Shown here: positions 10,693 through 20,193 of the stretch, piece by piece
Layout of the letters: each line of letters opens with the position of its first letter
Numbering within the stretch: the stretch's first letter is position 1
Assembly (NCBI GenBank): GCA_945271295.1
Contig: CALYPG010000001.1
Location: forward strand, 1-64,000
Source of the DNA: an uncultured Gilliamella sp.
Lineage (GTDB): Bacteria; Pseudomonadota; Gammaproteobacteria; Enterobacterales; Orbaceae
Length of the DNA stretch: 64,000 nucleotides
Direction: 5' to 3'
The notes under the pieces: generated by a model
Database searches by the model: none
The model's input: only the letters and a program-made list of their open reading frames with translations
What the model was told of the DNA's origin: nothing
Made by a program: the position numbers and the translations under genes

Positions 10693-12144
10693 ATGATATT
10701 AACCGAAGTAAGTGAACGGCTACTCCAACCAAACAATCTTGATCATCATGATCTTTTTAATTTATTGGATATGTTAAGTTCAAGACAGATTGATTTTGGC
10801 GATTTGTATTTTTTGTCAGGTTATTATGAAAGTTGGACACTTGAAGATAGTATTATTAAAAATGCTTCATTTCACCGTGATCAAGGTGTCGGAGTTCGAG
10901 CAATTATCGGTGAAAAAACAGGATTTGCTTATACCGATCAGCTTTCTTTAATGCGGTTAGAACAAAGCGTATTAGCTGCTAATTCTATTACCAAACAACA
11001 AATACCCCTTGCAATTACGCCGTTCAAATCAGAACAAATTGCAGCAAAGTATCAATCTATTAACCCTATAAATAGTTTTTCTCAGGAGGAAAAAATTGCA
11101 TTATTACAGCAAGTTGATCGGTTGGCTCGATCAATCGATGCTCGAGTTATTGAAGTTTCGGCAAGCTTAATTGGCAGTTATGAAGATATTTTAATTGCTG
11201 CTACTGATGGTACTTTATCAGCAGATATTAGACCATTAGTGCGTTTATCTATTTCGGTACTTGTAGAACAAGATGGTAAACGAGAGCGTGGCAGCAGTGG
11301 CGGCGGCGGGCGTTTTGGTTATGAATATTTTTTAACTACTAACCCAAAAACTAATGAAAGTTATATAGATAGTTATACGCGTGAGGCTGTACGATTGGCA
11401 TTAGTCTCATTATCAGCTAAAGAAGCGCCTGCTGGAAAAATGCCAGTTATATTAGGTTCTGGCTGGCCAGGTGTTTTATTACATGAAGCAGTCGGACATG
11501 GGTTAGAAGGTGATTTTAATCGTAAAAATAGTTCAGTTTTTTCAGGTAAAATTGGTGAACAAGTGACATCAGAGCTTTGTACTATTGTTGATGATGGAAC
11601 AATTGAAGATCGTCGTGGTTCAATTTCAATTGATGATGAAGGAACTAAAAGTCAAAAAACAGTGCTTATCAAAAATGGTATTTTAAAAGGTTATATGTTT
11701 GATAAGTTGAATGCAAAATTGATGGGTACGAGTTCAACCGGCAATGGTCGTCGTGAAGGGTATGCTTATCTACCAATACCAAGAATGACTAACACCTATA
11801 TGTTGGCAGGTGAATCAACATTTGATGAGATCATTAGTAGTGTTGATTATGGGCTTTATGCGCCTAATTTCGCTGGAGGTCAGGTTGATATTACTTCCGG
11901 TAAATTTGTTTTTTCAACTTCTGAGGCTTATTTAATTGAAAAAGGCAAAATAACTACACCAGTAAAAGGTGCAACTTTAATTGGTTCCGGTATTGAAACT
12001 ATGCAACAAATTTCTATGGTGGGTAATGATCTGGAACTCGATTCAGGAGTTGGTGTTTGTGGCAAAGCAGGGCAAAGTGTGCCTGTTGGTGTCGGACAAC
12101 CGACTTTAAAAGTGAATAATCTAACCGTTGGTGGTACTATTTAG
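10693..12144 (+). CDS. tldD: Metalloprotease TldD
   Basis: Subunit of the TldD/TldE zinc protease, which trims unfolded peptides and in E. coli processes microcin B17 and the CcdA antitoxin. The catalytic HEXXH is HEAVGH near residue 264. The C-terminus has [11 protein letters not shown] and ends NLTVGGTI like E. coli. Length from the chosen ATG is 483 (E. coli 481). An in-frame ATG 45 bases upstream exists, but homology starts here ([11 protein letters not shown]) behind GGAAAA. The partner tldE/pmbA is not in the window. yhdP, normally between rng and tldD, is absent. Confidence 0.95.
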   Translation: MILTEVSERLLQPNNLDHHDLFNLLDMLSSRQIDFGDLYFLSGYYESWTLEDSIIKNASFHRDQGVGVRAIIGEKTGFAYTDQLSLMRLEQSVLAANSITKQQIPLAITPFKSEQIAAKYQSINPINSFSQEEKIALLQQVDRLARSIDARVIEVSASLIGSYEDILIAATDGTLSADIRPLVRLSISVLVEQDGKRERGSSGGGGRFGYEYFLTTNPKTNESYIDSYTREAVRLALVSLSAKEAPAGKMPVILGSGWPGVLLHEAVGHGLEGDFNRKNSSVFSGKIGEQVTSELCTIVDDGTIEDRRGSISIDDEGTKSQKTVLIKNGILKGYMFDKLNAKLMGTSSTGNGRREGYAYLPIPRMTNTYMLAGESTFDEIISSVDYGLYAPNFAGGQVDITSGKFVFSTSEAYLIEKGKITTPVKGATLIGSGIETMQQISMVGNDLELDSGVGVCGKAGQSVPVGVGQPTLKVNNLTVGGTI

Positions 12145-12179
12145 CCACTAATAATATAACCGAAGGAATTTTAAAATAG

Positions 12180-12872
12180 ATGGAAACAATACTTACGATT
12201 TATCATGCTTTTCTTGATATGAATTTGAGTGTGTTAAAGGATCCTAGTATATTATGGATCCTCTATGGAATGTTATTTGTTATTCTTTTATTAGAAAATG
12301 GTATATTACCAGCTGCATTTTTACCAGGTGATAGCCTATTATTTTTAACTGGCGTATTTATTAGTGAAGGTGTATTTCATTTTGGGTTAATCAATGTGGT
12401 ATTGATTGCTGGTGCAGCTTTTGGTACTTGGTTAGGTTATCTACAAGGATTATGGTTAGGCAATACTAAAATGGTACAAGGGTGGCTAGCGCATCTACCG
12501 GATAAGTATCATGAACGAGCTAAAACTCTTTTTCACAAATATGGTTTGCAAGCATTATTTATCGGTCGTTTTATTGCCTTTGTTCGGACACTACTTCCAA
12601 TAATGGCAGGATTGTCTGGATTACATAGTAGACGTTTTCATATTTTTAATTGGATTAGTGCAATCCTGTGGATCTTCCTTATTACTGGATTAGGTTATCT
12701 TTTTGGTTTATCACCTTTATTTAAAGCTTATAAAGAACAATTTATGTTCATCCTTATGTTAATTCCTGTTATTTTAATAGGAATTGGTATAGTTGCTTCC
12801 ATTATTTTAGTGATCAAGCGCTCAATTAATAAAAGGAAGAAAACTAATAATATTGATAATAACCAATCATAA
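12180..12872 (+). CDS. yqjA: DedA family membrane protein (YqjA/YghB-like)
   Basis: Inner-membrane DedA protein. E. coli YqjA and YghB are needed for cell division, proton-motive-force balance and drug and alkali tolerance. Family motifs are seen: LENGILPAAFLPGDSLL (about 40-57), the second-half signature GRFIAFVRTLLPIMAGLSG, and several membrane helices. The 230 residues have a basic C-terminal tail. YqjA and YghB cannot be separated by eye; I name the closer by length and termini. Confidence 0.88.
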   Translation: METILTIYHAFLDMNLSVLKDPSILWILYGMLFVILLLENGILPAAFLPGDSLLFLTGVFISEGVFHFGLINVVLIAGAAFGTWLGYLQGLWLGNTKMVQGWLAHLPDKYHERAKTLFHKYGLQALFIGRFIAFVRTLLPIMAGLSGLHSRRFHIFNWISAILWIFLITGLGYLFGLSPLFKAYKEQFMFILMLIPVILIGIGIVASIILVIKRSINKRKKTNNIDNNQS

Positions 12873-12878
12873 TTAGAC

Positions 12879-12916
12879 ATTATAAATTCGGCGCCTGATG
12901 GCACCAAATTTATAAT
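12879..12916. terminator. Bidirectional terminator between yqjA and rnpB
   Basis: A 17-pair stem with two mismatches, 12879-12895 against 12900-12916, around a TGAT loop. The base is AT-rich and the top is GGCGCC/GGCACC. It sits between converging transcripts, immediately after the mature 3' end of RNase P RNA. The outer A-T pairs can act as the U-tract for either strand. Confidence 0.75.
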
Positions 12917-12918
12917 TA

Positions 12919-13306
<388 letters not shown>

Positions 13307-13656
13307 GCCAATGAGTATAACGTAATGTGCCTTTTTGTCCAGAATTAGATCAGGCAGGGAAACTTTATGTACAACTCTTAAGCTATTGGCTGTTGGCTAG
13401 GGTAAATTATAAAAAAGTATATAATTTTCAATTAGTAAATACGCTGCTAAATAGTATGAAATTAATTACTCTGGAAAATTGGTGATTATTAATATAATTA
13501 TGATAACTTATTGAATTAAATGGTTAATTAAGCTATTGCTGTATGAAATAAGATTCTTCTGATTAGAATTTGACTTATTAGTAATAGTACCAATATATGA
13601 TGTACTATTACTTAGTAAGATTTGGTATTTAAGGCAAGGTAACTAAATTTGTGTAG
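13307..13656. other. Intergenic region rnpB / lipoprotein gene
   Basis: About 350 bases with no gene. It holds the rnpB promoter and, at 13580-13612, an 11-bp perfect hairpin (AGTAATAGTAC / GTACTATTACT, loop 11) that probably ends the minus-strand lipoprotein gene. The rest is AT-rich and unremarkable. Confidence 0.5.
13314..13341 (-). promoter_or_regulatory. rnpB promoter
   Basis: On the minus strand TGGACA (13341-13336), 16 bases, then TATACT (13319-13314), with 7 bases to the mature 5' end of RNase P RNA at 13306. Both hexamers are one mismatch from consensus, consistent with a strong housekeeping promoter. Confidence 0.85.
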
Positions 13657-14013
13657 CTACCATTTTTTTTGATCAATATTTTCTTCGTAGTTAAACCGTG
13701 TCACTATCCCTTTTGAAATGATAACTTCGAGTTTTCTTTTTTCGATAACATACAGTGTTTCATCAATTAATATATGGCTGACTGAACTTTTATTGAGATA
13801 TTCAAAAGTCCACAAAGTTTCCTTATCATTGAGTACTTTTTTAGTGGTGGGTTCCCCAAACATATTGACCAGTTCGGTTTCATCAGTGAAACCACCAAAT
13901 ATCAGGTTGACTTTTTCTTTACTAAGCGGAGAACCTTGCACTATATAATTTTTTTTAGCACAAGCGGTTAACATCATTATTGAACATAATAATACTAATA
14001 GACATTTTTTCAT
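13657..14013 (-). CDS. Small putative lipoprotein
   Basis: 118 residues. The N-terminal signal MKKCLLVLLCSIMMLTAC ends in the lipobox LTAC, giving an acylated Cys18. The following domain (GGFTDETELVNMFGEPTTKKV...LWTFEY) resembles the small BamE/SmpA-like lipoprotein fold, where a G-EP-T turn precedes a beta hairpin. That resemblance is weak and the function is unknown. It is a single gene with a hairpin about 45 bases downstream. Confidence 0.7.
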   Translation of the reverse strand: MKKCLLVLLCSIMMLTACAKKNYIVQGSPLSKEKVNLIFGGFTDETELVNMFGEPTTKKVLNDKETLWTFEYLNKSSVSHILIDETLYVIEKRKLEVIISKGIVTRFNYEENIDQKKW

Positions 14014-14258
14014 ATTTTATTGCGTTATTACTTACTGATTAAATTTTGTCAATAATAACATATGTAAAGAAGTGTTCAAGTTGAAAGAGTATTTTTAATA
14101 AAGGTTCTCACTTTATTATTTAACGTCATAGGTAATAAAATAGGGAAAAGTAGGGTGAGAATAGTTTTACAAAGAGCGGAAACAATGGTTTTATTATGTT
14201 TCCGTTTTATTTCTTATGTTTTTGATTAGTAATGTTTGCATATAATCTATAAAACAGT

Positions 14259-14522
14259 TCAACTTTTATTATTTCTTAAGACACGTTTGATTGGTTGCTT
14301 AGTTGTTGAATTAATATAACGGCTTGGCCAAATTTCTGATGGCTGTAAATTCAAAGCATTAGCAATAATAACTTCTCCTTTTGTCCATGGTCTGACTAAT
14401 GCATTACTGAGCGTTGATGAGCTTAAGCCTGATTGGCGAGATAATTCTGCAAGCGTAGTTCCTTTTTTTTTCAGTGCAGCAATAATGTCAGCTTGATGCC
14501 AGTCATTAGATTTTATTTCCAT
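14259..14522 (-). CDS. sfsB: Ner/Nlp-type DNA-binding regulator (SfsB-like)
   Basis: 87-residue helix-turn-helix protein of the Mu Ner family. The opening DWHQADIIAALKKKGTTLAEL and SGLSSSTLSNALVRPWTKGE closely match E. coli SfsB (Nlp), a chromosomal Ner relative that affects maltose genes. ATG after AGGAATT. It is divergent from a second small regulator whose N-terminus is also Mu-type, an arrangement like the c/ner switch of transposable phages. No other phage genes are nearby, so it is probably domesticated. Targets unknown. Confidence 0.85.
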   Translation of the reverse strand: MEIKSNDWHQADIIAALKKKGTTLAELSRQSGLSSSTLSNALVRPWTKGEVIIANALNLQPSEIWPSRYINSTTKQPIKRVLRNNKS

Positions 14523-14687
14523 TTTTTAATTCCTATTAGTTTATAACCTTGTCTATCTATGTTATGCTTTTCTGTTAGTAAAACGAGTAAGTTGATAAAT
14601 TAACTTTTTTGTTAAGATTTTGTTTCTTATTTATTGTATCAAAATTTCTTTAATTTCTATAACTTTTTCTAGTTATTTGAGCGCGGG

Positions 14688-15053
14688 ATGATTAAAATGA
14701 AAGAATGGTTCTCACCAAAAGAGCTATCAAGTGTTGCAGGGATGCCGTCAACAACACAAGGTATTAATCGAAAAGCAAGGGCTGAAAATTGGACTGCACG
14801 TAAGCGGACAGGAGTTAGAGGAAAAGCGCTTGAATATCATATAGGAAGTTTACCTCTTGATGTAAAAAAAGCCTTATTTTTTGAAGAAGATCATGCAACT
14901 TATGTGGTTTCACCAATTGAACCTTTGCAATTATGGATGACCGCATTTGAACAATTATCTACTGAGGAGCAATCAGTGGTAGCTGCGTGGCTGATGCGTA
15001 ATGGTATAAAAGATTTTATTACTTTTATTAATATACATAAAAAAGATAATTAG
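14688..15053 (+). CDS. Mu-type helix-turn-helix regulator (YfeC-like)
   Basis: 121 residues. The N-terminal ~65 (EWFSPKELSSVAGMPST...NRKARAENW...RKRTGVRGKALEYHI) match the DNA-binding domain of Mu transposase and repressor, in which a winged helix recognises operator ends. The C-terminal half (EQLSTEEQSVVAAWLMRNGI) resembles the tail of E. coli YfeC/YfeD. A second in-frame ATG lies three codons in (14697) and may be the true start, because the first is too close to GCGCGGG. It is 57 bases upstream of proQ and on the same strand. Confidence 0.75.
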   Translation: MIKMKEWFSPKELSSVAGMPSTTQGINRKARAENWTARKRTGVRGKALEYHIGSLPLDVKKALFFEEDHATYVVSPIEPLQLWMTAFEQLSTEEQSVVAAWLMRNGIKDFITFINIHKKDN

Positions 15054-15110
15054 TGTTATTGTATAAGCTGAGATATACTTTAACGCCAGTGAAATTGAAA
15101 TTTAGTGGCT

Positions 15111-15671
15111 ATGGAAAAACGAATGGAAAGTTATTTTCAATTAACAAATAATAAAGAGATTATTACTTATTTAGCACAACAGTTCCCAAATTGTTTTACC
15201 CTCGAAGGGGAAGCCAAACCATTGAAAATTGGGATCTTTCAAGATATCTTAGTACGTTTAGAAAACAGTGTCGTACTAAGTAAAACCAAACTTCGTTCCG
15301 CATTGCGATCTTACACAATGAGTTGGCGCTATTTATATAGCATCAAAGAAGGTGCGTATCGTATTGATTTAGATGGCAATCCTCATGACGCCATTAGTAA
15401 AGAACAGATGGAACATGCTCAGCATCAGCTGAAAGAAAGTAAAGAAAAAGTTAAGGAACGGTTTAAAAAGCGAACCAAAGTAAAAAATAAAAATCCTTCT
15501 ATGGCACCAAATAAGTCAAAAGCGTTACAATTAGGCGATTTTGTCAAAGTAAAACTTGGTAGTAAATTACTGAGTGTACAAATAATTAATATTGAAAAAG
15601 AACATATTAAAGTGAAAGTTGGGTCAGGTATGGAATTAATGGTTAAACCTGAACATATTGTGTCTAAATAG
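15111..15671 (+). CDS. proQ: RNA chaperone ProQ
   Basis: FinO-domain RNA-binding protein that stabilises sRNAs and mRNA 3' ends. The FinO domain spans about residues 10-120, with ANPLKIGIF-type core EAKPLKIGIFQDI, LSKTKLRSALRSYT and WRYLYSIKEG. A lysine-rich linker (130-150) leads to the small beta C-terminal domain (LQLGDFVKVKLGSKLL). About 187 residues against 232 in E. coli; the linker is shorter. Starts at 15111 (ATG) or 15123 (ATG, with GGAAA upstream) are both possible. Followed 8 bases later by prc, as in E. coli. Confidence 0.93.
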   Translation: MEKRMESYFQLTNNKEIITYLAQQFPNCFTLEGEAKPLKIGIFQDILVRLENSVVLSKTKLRSALRSYTMSWRYLYSIKEGAYRIDLDGNPHDAISKEQMEHAQHQLKESKEKVKERFKKRTKVKNKNPSMAPNKSKALQLGDFVKVKLGSKLLSVQIINIEKEHIKVKVGSGMELMVKPEHIVSK

Positions 15672-15679
15672 AGGGTTGA

Positions 15680-17752
15680 ATGAATAAATTACTGAAAGGT
15701 ATTGTCCGATTAAGCCTTATATTGTGTTTTGTTAGTCAAATTTCTCAAGCAAAGCAGGTTGTTACTGAACAATTACCAATATTAAAACAAGATGAAGTTC
15801 ATCAAATTGTGGCTAGGCGTGTAACAAACTTCTTTTCTCAATCACATTATCGTAATTTTGCATTAAATGGTGCATTTTCAGCTAAAATTTTTGACCGTTA
15901 TTTTAAACTATTAGATGGTAATAAAGCATTATTTATACAAAGTGATGTTGATAGTTTTAGAAATAGGCAAGAATCTTTAGGTCAAGAGCTAATAGATGGT
16001 AACATAAAAACAGCTTATGATATCTATAATCTTTCATTGCAAAAACGATATAACCGTTATCAATATGCACTATCAGTATTACAACGGCCAATGGATTTTT
16101 CAAAAAATGATGAAATTGATTTTAAACGCGATGATATCGCATGGCCTACAACTGAAAAAGAACTGGATGTTTATTGGGATAAACGGGTTAAATACGATGA
16201 ACTTAGTTTATCTTTATCCGGTAAAAATGAAACCGAAATCCGAGAAGCGCTAACTAAACGTTATAAACGCGTTTTAAAAACGTTAATACAATCAAATAAC
16301 GAAGATGCTTTTCAAGTCTTTATGAATGCTTATGCTCGAGAAATAGATCCTCATACTAGCTATTTAGCGCCACGCAAAAAACGTGATTTTGATTCAGAAA
16401 TGAGTTTATCCTTTGAAGGAATTGGCGCGACACTTAGTTTACAAGATGATTACACGGTGATTATGTCGTTTGTCACAGGCGGACCTGCTGAAAAAAGTAA
16501 ATTATTATCAGTAGGTGATAAAATCATTGGCGTTGGTCAAAGTAATTCAGCTATTGAAGATGTAATTGGTTGGCGTTTAGATGATATTGTCGATAAAATC
16601 CGAGGGCCAAAAGGTACCGTGGTAAAATTAGAAATCTTACCAGCTGGCAATAAGAGTAAATCTAAAATTATTGAGATCACTCGAGATGAAATCCATTTTG
16701 AAGATCGTGAAGCAAAATTAAAAATTGTTGATAATGAACGAGGAAAAGTTGGTATTATTGAAATACCAAGTTTTTATATTGGATTAACTGAAAGAGTTAG
16801 TTTGTTATTAGCGCAAGCTAATAAAGAAAACTTGCAAGGTATTGTTGTTGACTTACGTGATAATGGTGGCGGTTCATTAGCAGAAGTTATTACTTTAACG
16901 GGTTTATTTATTGATACTGGACCGGTCGTTCAAGTGCGCGATAATTTACAAAAGATAACAGTTCACGGCGATAAAAATTTTGGTATTGAATATACTGGAC
17001 CAATGGTTGTGATGGTCAATCGCTATAGCGCATCAGCATCAGAAATTTTTTCCGCAGCATTGCAAGATTATGGACGTGCAATAATTGTAGGTGAAACAAC
17101 TTATGGTAAAGGAACCGTCCAAACGTCTCGTAATATTGCATCTCCTATCGATGCGAGCTTACACCCAAAGTGGCCAGAACTTGGTGGCGTACAATATACC
17201 GTTCAGAAATTTTATCGTATCAACGGTGGTAGTACCCAACTTAAAGGTGTAGAGCCTGATATTGAAATGAGTAAAATTCAGTATATTGATGAAACAGGCG
17301 AACGATTTTTAGATAATGCTATGCCATGGGATAAAATACCGTCTGCAAATTATCTTACCGTTGCAAATATTCATCCACTTTTATCACAATTACGTGAGCA
17401 GCATTTAGCTAGGATTTCGAAAAATCCTGAGTTTATTTATTTAGAAGAAGATATTAAGCAATTTAACGATAAAAAGGATCGCCAATATATTGTTTCTTTA
17501 AATAAAAATAAGCGAGAAGCGGAACAAAAAAGTAATGATGTGCGTGATTTAAAAAGAATGAATGAACGTTTGAGCCGAGCTGGTTTACCATCTATTGCTA
17601 AATTAGATGATTTACCGAAAGATTATAAACAACCAGATGCGTATTTAGATGAAGCAGTTGAAATTCTTCTTGATCTGTTACCTAATTATCCAAAGATCGA
17701 GAGTGCTCGATCTAATAAAGGGATTATTTCATTTGATATTTCGATTAAATAG
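15680..17752 (+). CDS. prc: Tail-specific (C-terminal processing) protease
   Basis: Periplasmic protease that trims penicillin-binding protein 3 and degrades MepS with its adaptor NlpI, which is also encoded in this window (24831). The 690 residues (E. coli 682) have a signal peptide (1-24), a PDZ domain about 235-325 (GIGATLSLQDDYTVIMSFVTGGPA) and a serine-lysine dyad in SASASEIFSAAL (near 455) and YGKGTVQT (near 477). Length, order and the neighbouring proQ match E. coli. Confidence 0.96.
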   Translation: MNKLLKGIVRLSLILCFVSQISQAKQVVTEQLPILKQDEVHQIVARRVTNFFSQSHYRNFALNGAFSAKIFDRYFKLLDGNKALFIQSDVDSFRNRQESLGQELIDGNIKTAYDIYNLSLQKRYNRYQYALSVLQRPMDFSKNDEIDFKRDDIAWPTTEKELDVYWDKRVKYDELSLSLSGKNETEIREALTKRYKRVLKTLIQSNNEDAFQVFMNAYAREIDPHTSYLAPRKKRDFDSEMSLSFEGIGATLSLQDDYTVIMSFVTGGPAEKSKLLSVGDKIIGVGQSNSAIEDVIGWRLDDIVDKIRGPKGTVVKLEILPAGNKSKSKIIEITRDEIHFEDREAKLKIVDNERGKVGIIEIPSFYIGLTERVSLLLAQANKENLQGIVVDLRDNGGGSLAEVITLTGLFIDTGPVVQVRDNLQKITVHGDKNFGIEYTGPMVVMVNRYSASASEIFSAALQDYGRAIIVGETTYGKGTVQTSRNIASPIDASLHPKWPELGGVQYTVQKFYRINGGSTQLKGVEPDIEMSKIQYIDETGERFLDNAMPWDKIPSANYLTVANIHPLLSQLREQHLARISKNPEFIYLEEDIKQFNDKKDRQYIVSLNKNKREAEQKSNDVRDLKRMNERLSRAGLPSIAKLDDLPKDYKQPDAYLDEAVEILLDLLPNYPKIESARSNKGIISFDISIK

Positions 17753-17796
17753 CATGATAAATAATAGTAAAAATTAATCAACCAGAGGCAAATGAG

Positions 17797-17886
17797 ATGA
17801 ATTCAAATCTTAAATATGCTGTAATTTCTGTAATGGCTATAATAGGTGTTTTAGCAACATTTGGTGTTATTGTTGTTACCAATTAA
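17797..17886 (+). CDS. 29-residue membrane peptide, CydH/YnhF-like
   Basis: A 29-codon reading frame with an AGAGG ribosome site 11 bases upstream. It begins MNSNLKYAVISV and continues as one hydrophobic helix with a 6-residue polar start. E. coli YnhF (CydH/CydY), the small subunit of cytochrome bd-I oxidase, is also 29 residues, starts MSTDLKFSLV and is one helix. Length, the shared N-terminal xLK and an Ile/Val/Gly/Ala-rich helix support homology. It lies between prc and tRNA-Ser, away from any cydAB. Annotation pipelines usually miss genes this short. Confidence 0.6.
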   Translation: MNSNLKYAVISVMAIIGVLATFGVIVVTN

Positions 17887-17958
17887 AAAAGCTTGATTAA
17901 TTATCTTGTGATAATTATAGTATGCAACCGGCTTATAGATATTGGGCTTTAAAAATTA

Positions 17959-18046
17959 GGTGAGGTGTCCGAGTGGTTGAAGGAGCACGCCTGGAAAGTG
18001 TGTATACGGCAACGTATCAAGGGTTCGAATCCCTTCCTCACCGCCA
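17959..18046 (+). tRNA. tRNA-Ser (GGA)
   Basis: 88 bases including an encoded CCA. The acceptor pairs GGTGAGG with CCTCACC, the long variable arm of a class II tRNA is present, and the T loop has GGTTCGAATCC. The anticodon GGA reads UCC and UCU codons. Confidence 0.96.
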
Positions 18047-18070
18047 TTTATGTTTAGTTATTGAAGGATG

Positions 18071-18160
18071 AGAACCGTTAGGTTCGACGAAATTGTCAAA
18101 TTTAACTCTTGGGTTGTTTGACAATGTTTCGCCTTAGGGTAAGTAACCGGAAGTAACAAG
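18071..18160. other. Structured intergenic segment between tRNA-Ser and prmB
   Basis: Holds a small hairpin GAACC...GGTTC (18072-18085) and a longer inverted repeat, CGAAATTGTCAAA (18088-18100) against TTTGACAATGTTTCG (18117-18131), imperfect by a 2-base bulge. GC-rich flanks continue beyond. It could be a terminator for the tRNA transcript, a prmB leader or a small RNA. Not identified. Confidence 0.4.
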
Positions 18161-18195
18161 TAACACCTTCCTCCCCTCGATCTTTTGGAACTACT

Positions 18196-19089
18196 ATGGA
18201 AAACTTACGCACAATTCAAGACTTCATTCGTTGGACAACTACGCAATTAAGTTTGTCTGATATTTATTTAGGACATGGTACGGATAATCCTATCGATGAA
18301 GCTAAGCAGCTTATTCTTCCTGTACTTGGCTTACCACTACTAATTCCGGCTGAATTTTATCCTGCTCATTTAACCAATGCTGAAAGACAGCAACTATTTG
18401 ATCTTATACAAAAACGGATAGAGGATCGCGTGCCGACTCCTTATTTAACCAATCAGGCTTGGTTTTGTGGGCATAGCTTTTATGTTGATGAGCGTGTATT
18501 GATTCCTCGTTCACCAATTGGTGAATTAATCAGCAATAAATTTCAACCTTTATTATCATCCCAACCTGCAAATATTTTGGATTTATGTACGGGAAGTGGT
18601 TGTATCGGTATTGCATGTGCCTATGCTTTTCCTCAAACACAAGTTGATATTACTGATATTTCTTTAGAAGCGCTTGATGTTGCTCAAACTAATATCGACT
18701 TACATGAAATGGGGAATCAGGTAACACCAATTTTATCCGATCTATTTAATGCTGTTCCGGCAAAACAATATGATCTAATTGTCTCAAATCCACCTTATGT
18801 TGATGATGAAGATATGAGTGATTTGCCTGAGGAATTTTTATATGAGCCTAAGTTAGCACTTGAAGCAGGATTTGATGGGCTAGATTTAGTAAAACGAATT
18901 TTACTTGATGCTGTCGACTATTTGCTACCAAATGGTATATTAGTTTGTGAAGTCGGTAATAGTTGGGTGAGCTTGCAAGATCAATATCCCGATGTACCTT
19001 TTAATTGGATTGAATTTGAACACGGTGGACTAGGTGTGTTTTCAATAACACGTGAAGAATTGATTAAATATCGATATTGTTTTGAATAA
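18196..19089 (+). CDS. prmB: Ribosomal protein L3 glutamine N5-methyltransferase
   Basis: Methylates a glutamine of ribosomal protein uL3 using S-adenosylmethionine. SAM motif I is LDLCTGSGCIGIACAYAFP and the catalytic NPPY is at about 198-201. GHGTDNP and DERVLIPRSPIGELI match E. coli PrmB. The 297 residues are slightly shorter than E. coli (310), lacking its first dozen residues. Followed 30 bases later by aroC, as in E. coli. Confidence 0.96.
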   Translation: MENLRTIQDFIRWTTTQLSLSDIYLGHGTDNPIDEAKQLILPVLGLPLLIPAEFYPAHLTNAERQQLFDLIQKRIEDRVPTPYLTNQAWFCGHSFYVDERVLIPRSPIGELISNKFQPLLSSQPANILDLCTGSGCIGIACAYAFPQTQVDITDISLEALDVAQTNIDLHEMGNQVTPILSDLFNAVPAKQYDLIVSNPPYVDDEDMSDLPEEFLYEPKLALEAGFDGLDLVKRILLDAVDYLLPNGILVCEVGNSWVSLQDQYPDVPFNWIEFEHGGLGVFSITREELIKYRYCFE

Positions 19090-19119
19090 CTAGTTTGCAA
19101 TAATCGGAATAAAACTGTT

Positions 19120-20193
19120 ATGTCTGGAAACTCAATAGGTAAATTATTCAAAGTAACTACATTTGGTGAATCACATGGTATTGCCTTAGGCTGTATTATC
19201 GAAGGTGTTCCTCCGGGGCTTGCTTTGACCGAATCTGATATGCAACGCGATTTAGATCGCCGACGTCCTGGTTCTTCTCGCTATACTACTCAACGCCGTG
19301 AAGCAGACCAAGTAAAAATACTATCGGGTGTATTTAATGGTTTGACTACAGGTACCAGTATTGGTTTAGTGATTGAAAATACCGATCAACGCTCACAAGA
19401 TTATAGTCAAATTAAAGATATTTTTCGACCAAGCCATGCTGATTATACATATCAAAAAAAATATGGTATACGCGATTATCGTGGAGGCGGTCGATCTTCT
19501 GCACGTGAAACGGCAATGCGGGTAGCCGCTGGTGCAATTGCAAAAAAATACTTACTTGAAAAACTAGGTATTACCGTGCGTGGTTATTTAGCACAAATGG
19601 GCAATATTGAATGTCAACTTAAAGATTGGCAGCAAGTTGAGCAAAATCCATTTTTTTGTGCGGATGAAAATAAAATAGAGGCTCTTGAACAATTAATGAG
19701 AGCATTAAAAAAAGATGGAGATTCCATAGGAGCCAAAGTTTGTGTGGTTGCTGAACATGTACCTGTTGGACTTGGTGAACCCGTTTTTGACAAATTAGAT
19801 GCTGATCTTGCTCATGCCTTAATGAGTATTAATGCGGTAAAAGGTGTAGAGATTGGTGATGGTTTTATGGTGATTAATAAACGTGGTAGTGAAAACCGTG
19901 ATGAGATAACTAAACAAGGATTTTTATCAAACCATGCAGGTGGAATTTTGGGTGGAATAAGTTCGGGGCAAACTATTTTAGCTAGTATTGCTCTTAAGCC
20001 AACACCAAGTATTGAGATAGCGGGCAAGTCAATCAATATTGATGGTGAAACAGTTGATATTTCCACCCATGGTCGCCATGATCCTTGTGTTGGTATTAGA
20101 GCGGTACCGATAGCGGAAGCTATGACAGCAATGGTTCTTATGGATCATTACCTACGTTATCGAGCTCAATGTGGTGATGTAAATCAGTTATGA
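19120..20193 (+). CDS. aroC: Chorismate synthase
   Basis: Converts 5-enolpyruvylshikimate-3-phosphate to chorismate with reduced FMN, the last shared step of aromatic amino acid synthesis. The 357 residues (E. coli 361) carry family signatures [40 protein letters not shown] and [16 protein letters not shown]. The stop overlaps the next start (ATGA). The mepA gene found between aroC and yfcA in E. coli is missing. Confidence 0.97.
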   Translation: MSGNSIGKLFKVTTFGESHGIALGCIIEGVPPGLALTESDMQRDLDRRRPGSSRYTTQRREADQVKILSGVFNGLTTGTSIGLVIENTDQRSQDYSQIKDIFRPSHADYTYQKKYGIRDYRGGGRSSARETAMRVAAGAIAKKYLLEKLGITVRGYLAQMGNIECQLKDWQQVEQNPFFCADENKIEALEQLMRALKKDGDSIGAKVCVVAEHVPVGLGEPVFDKLDADLAHALMSINAVKGVEIGDGFMVINKRGSENRDEITKQGFLSNHAGGILGGISSGQTILASIALKPTPSIEIAGKSINIDGETVDISTHGRHDPCVGIRAVPIAEAMTAMVLMDHYLRYRAQCGDVNQL

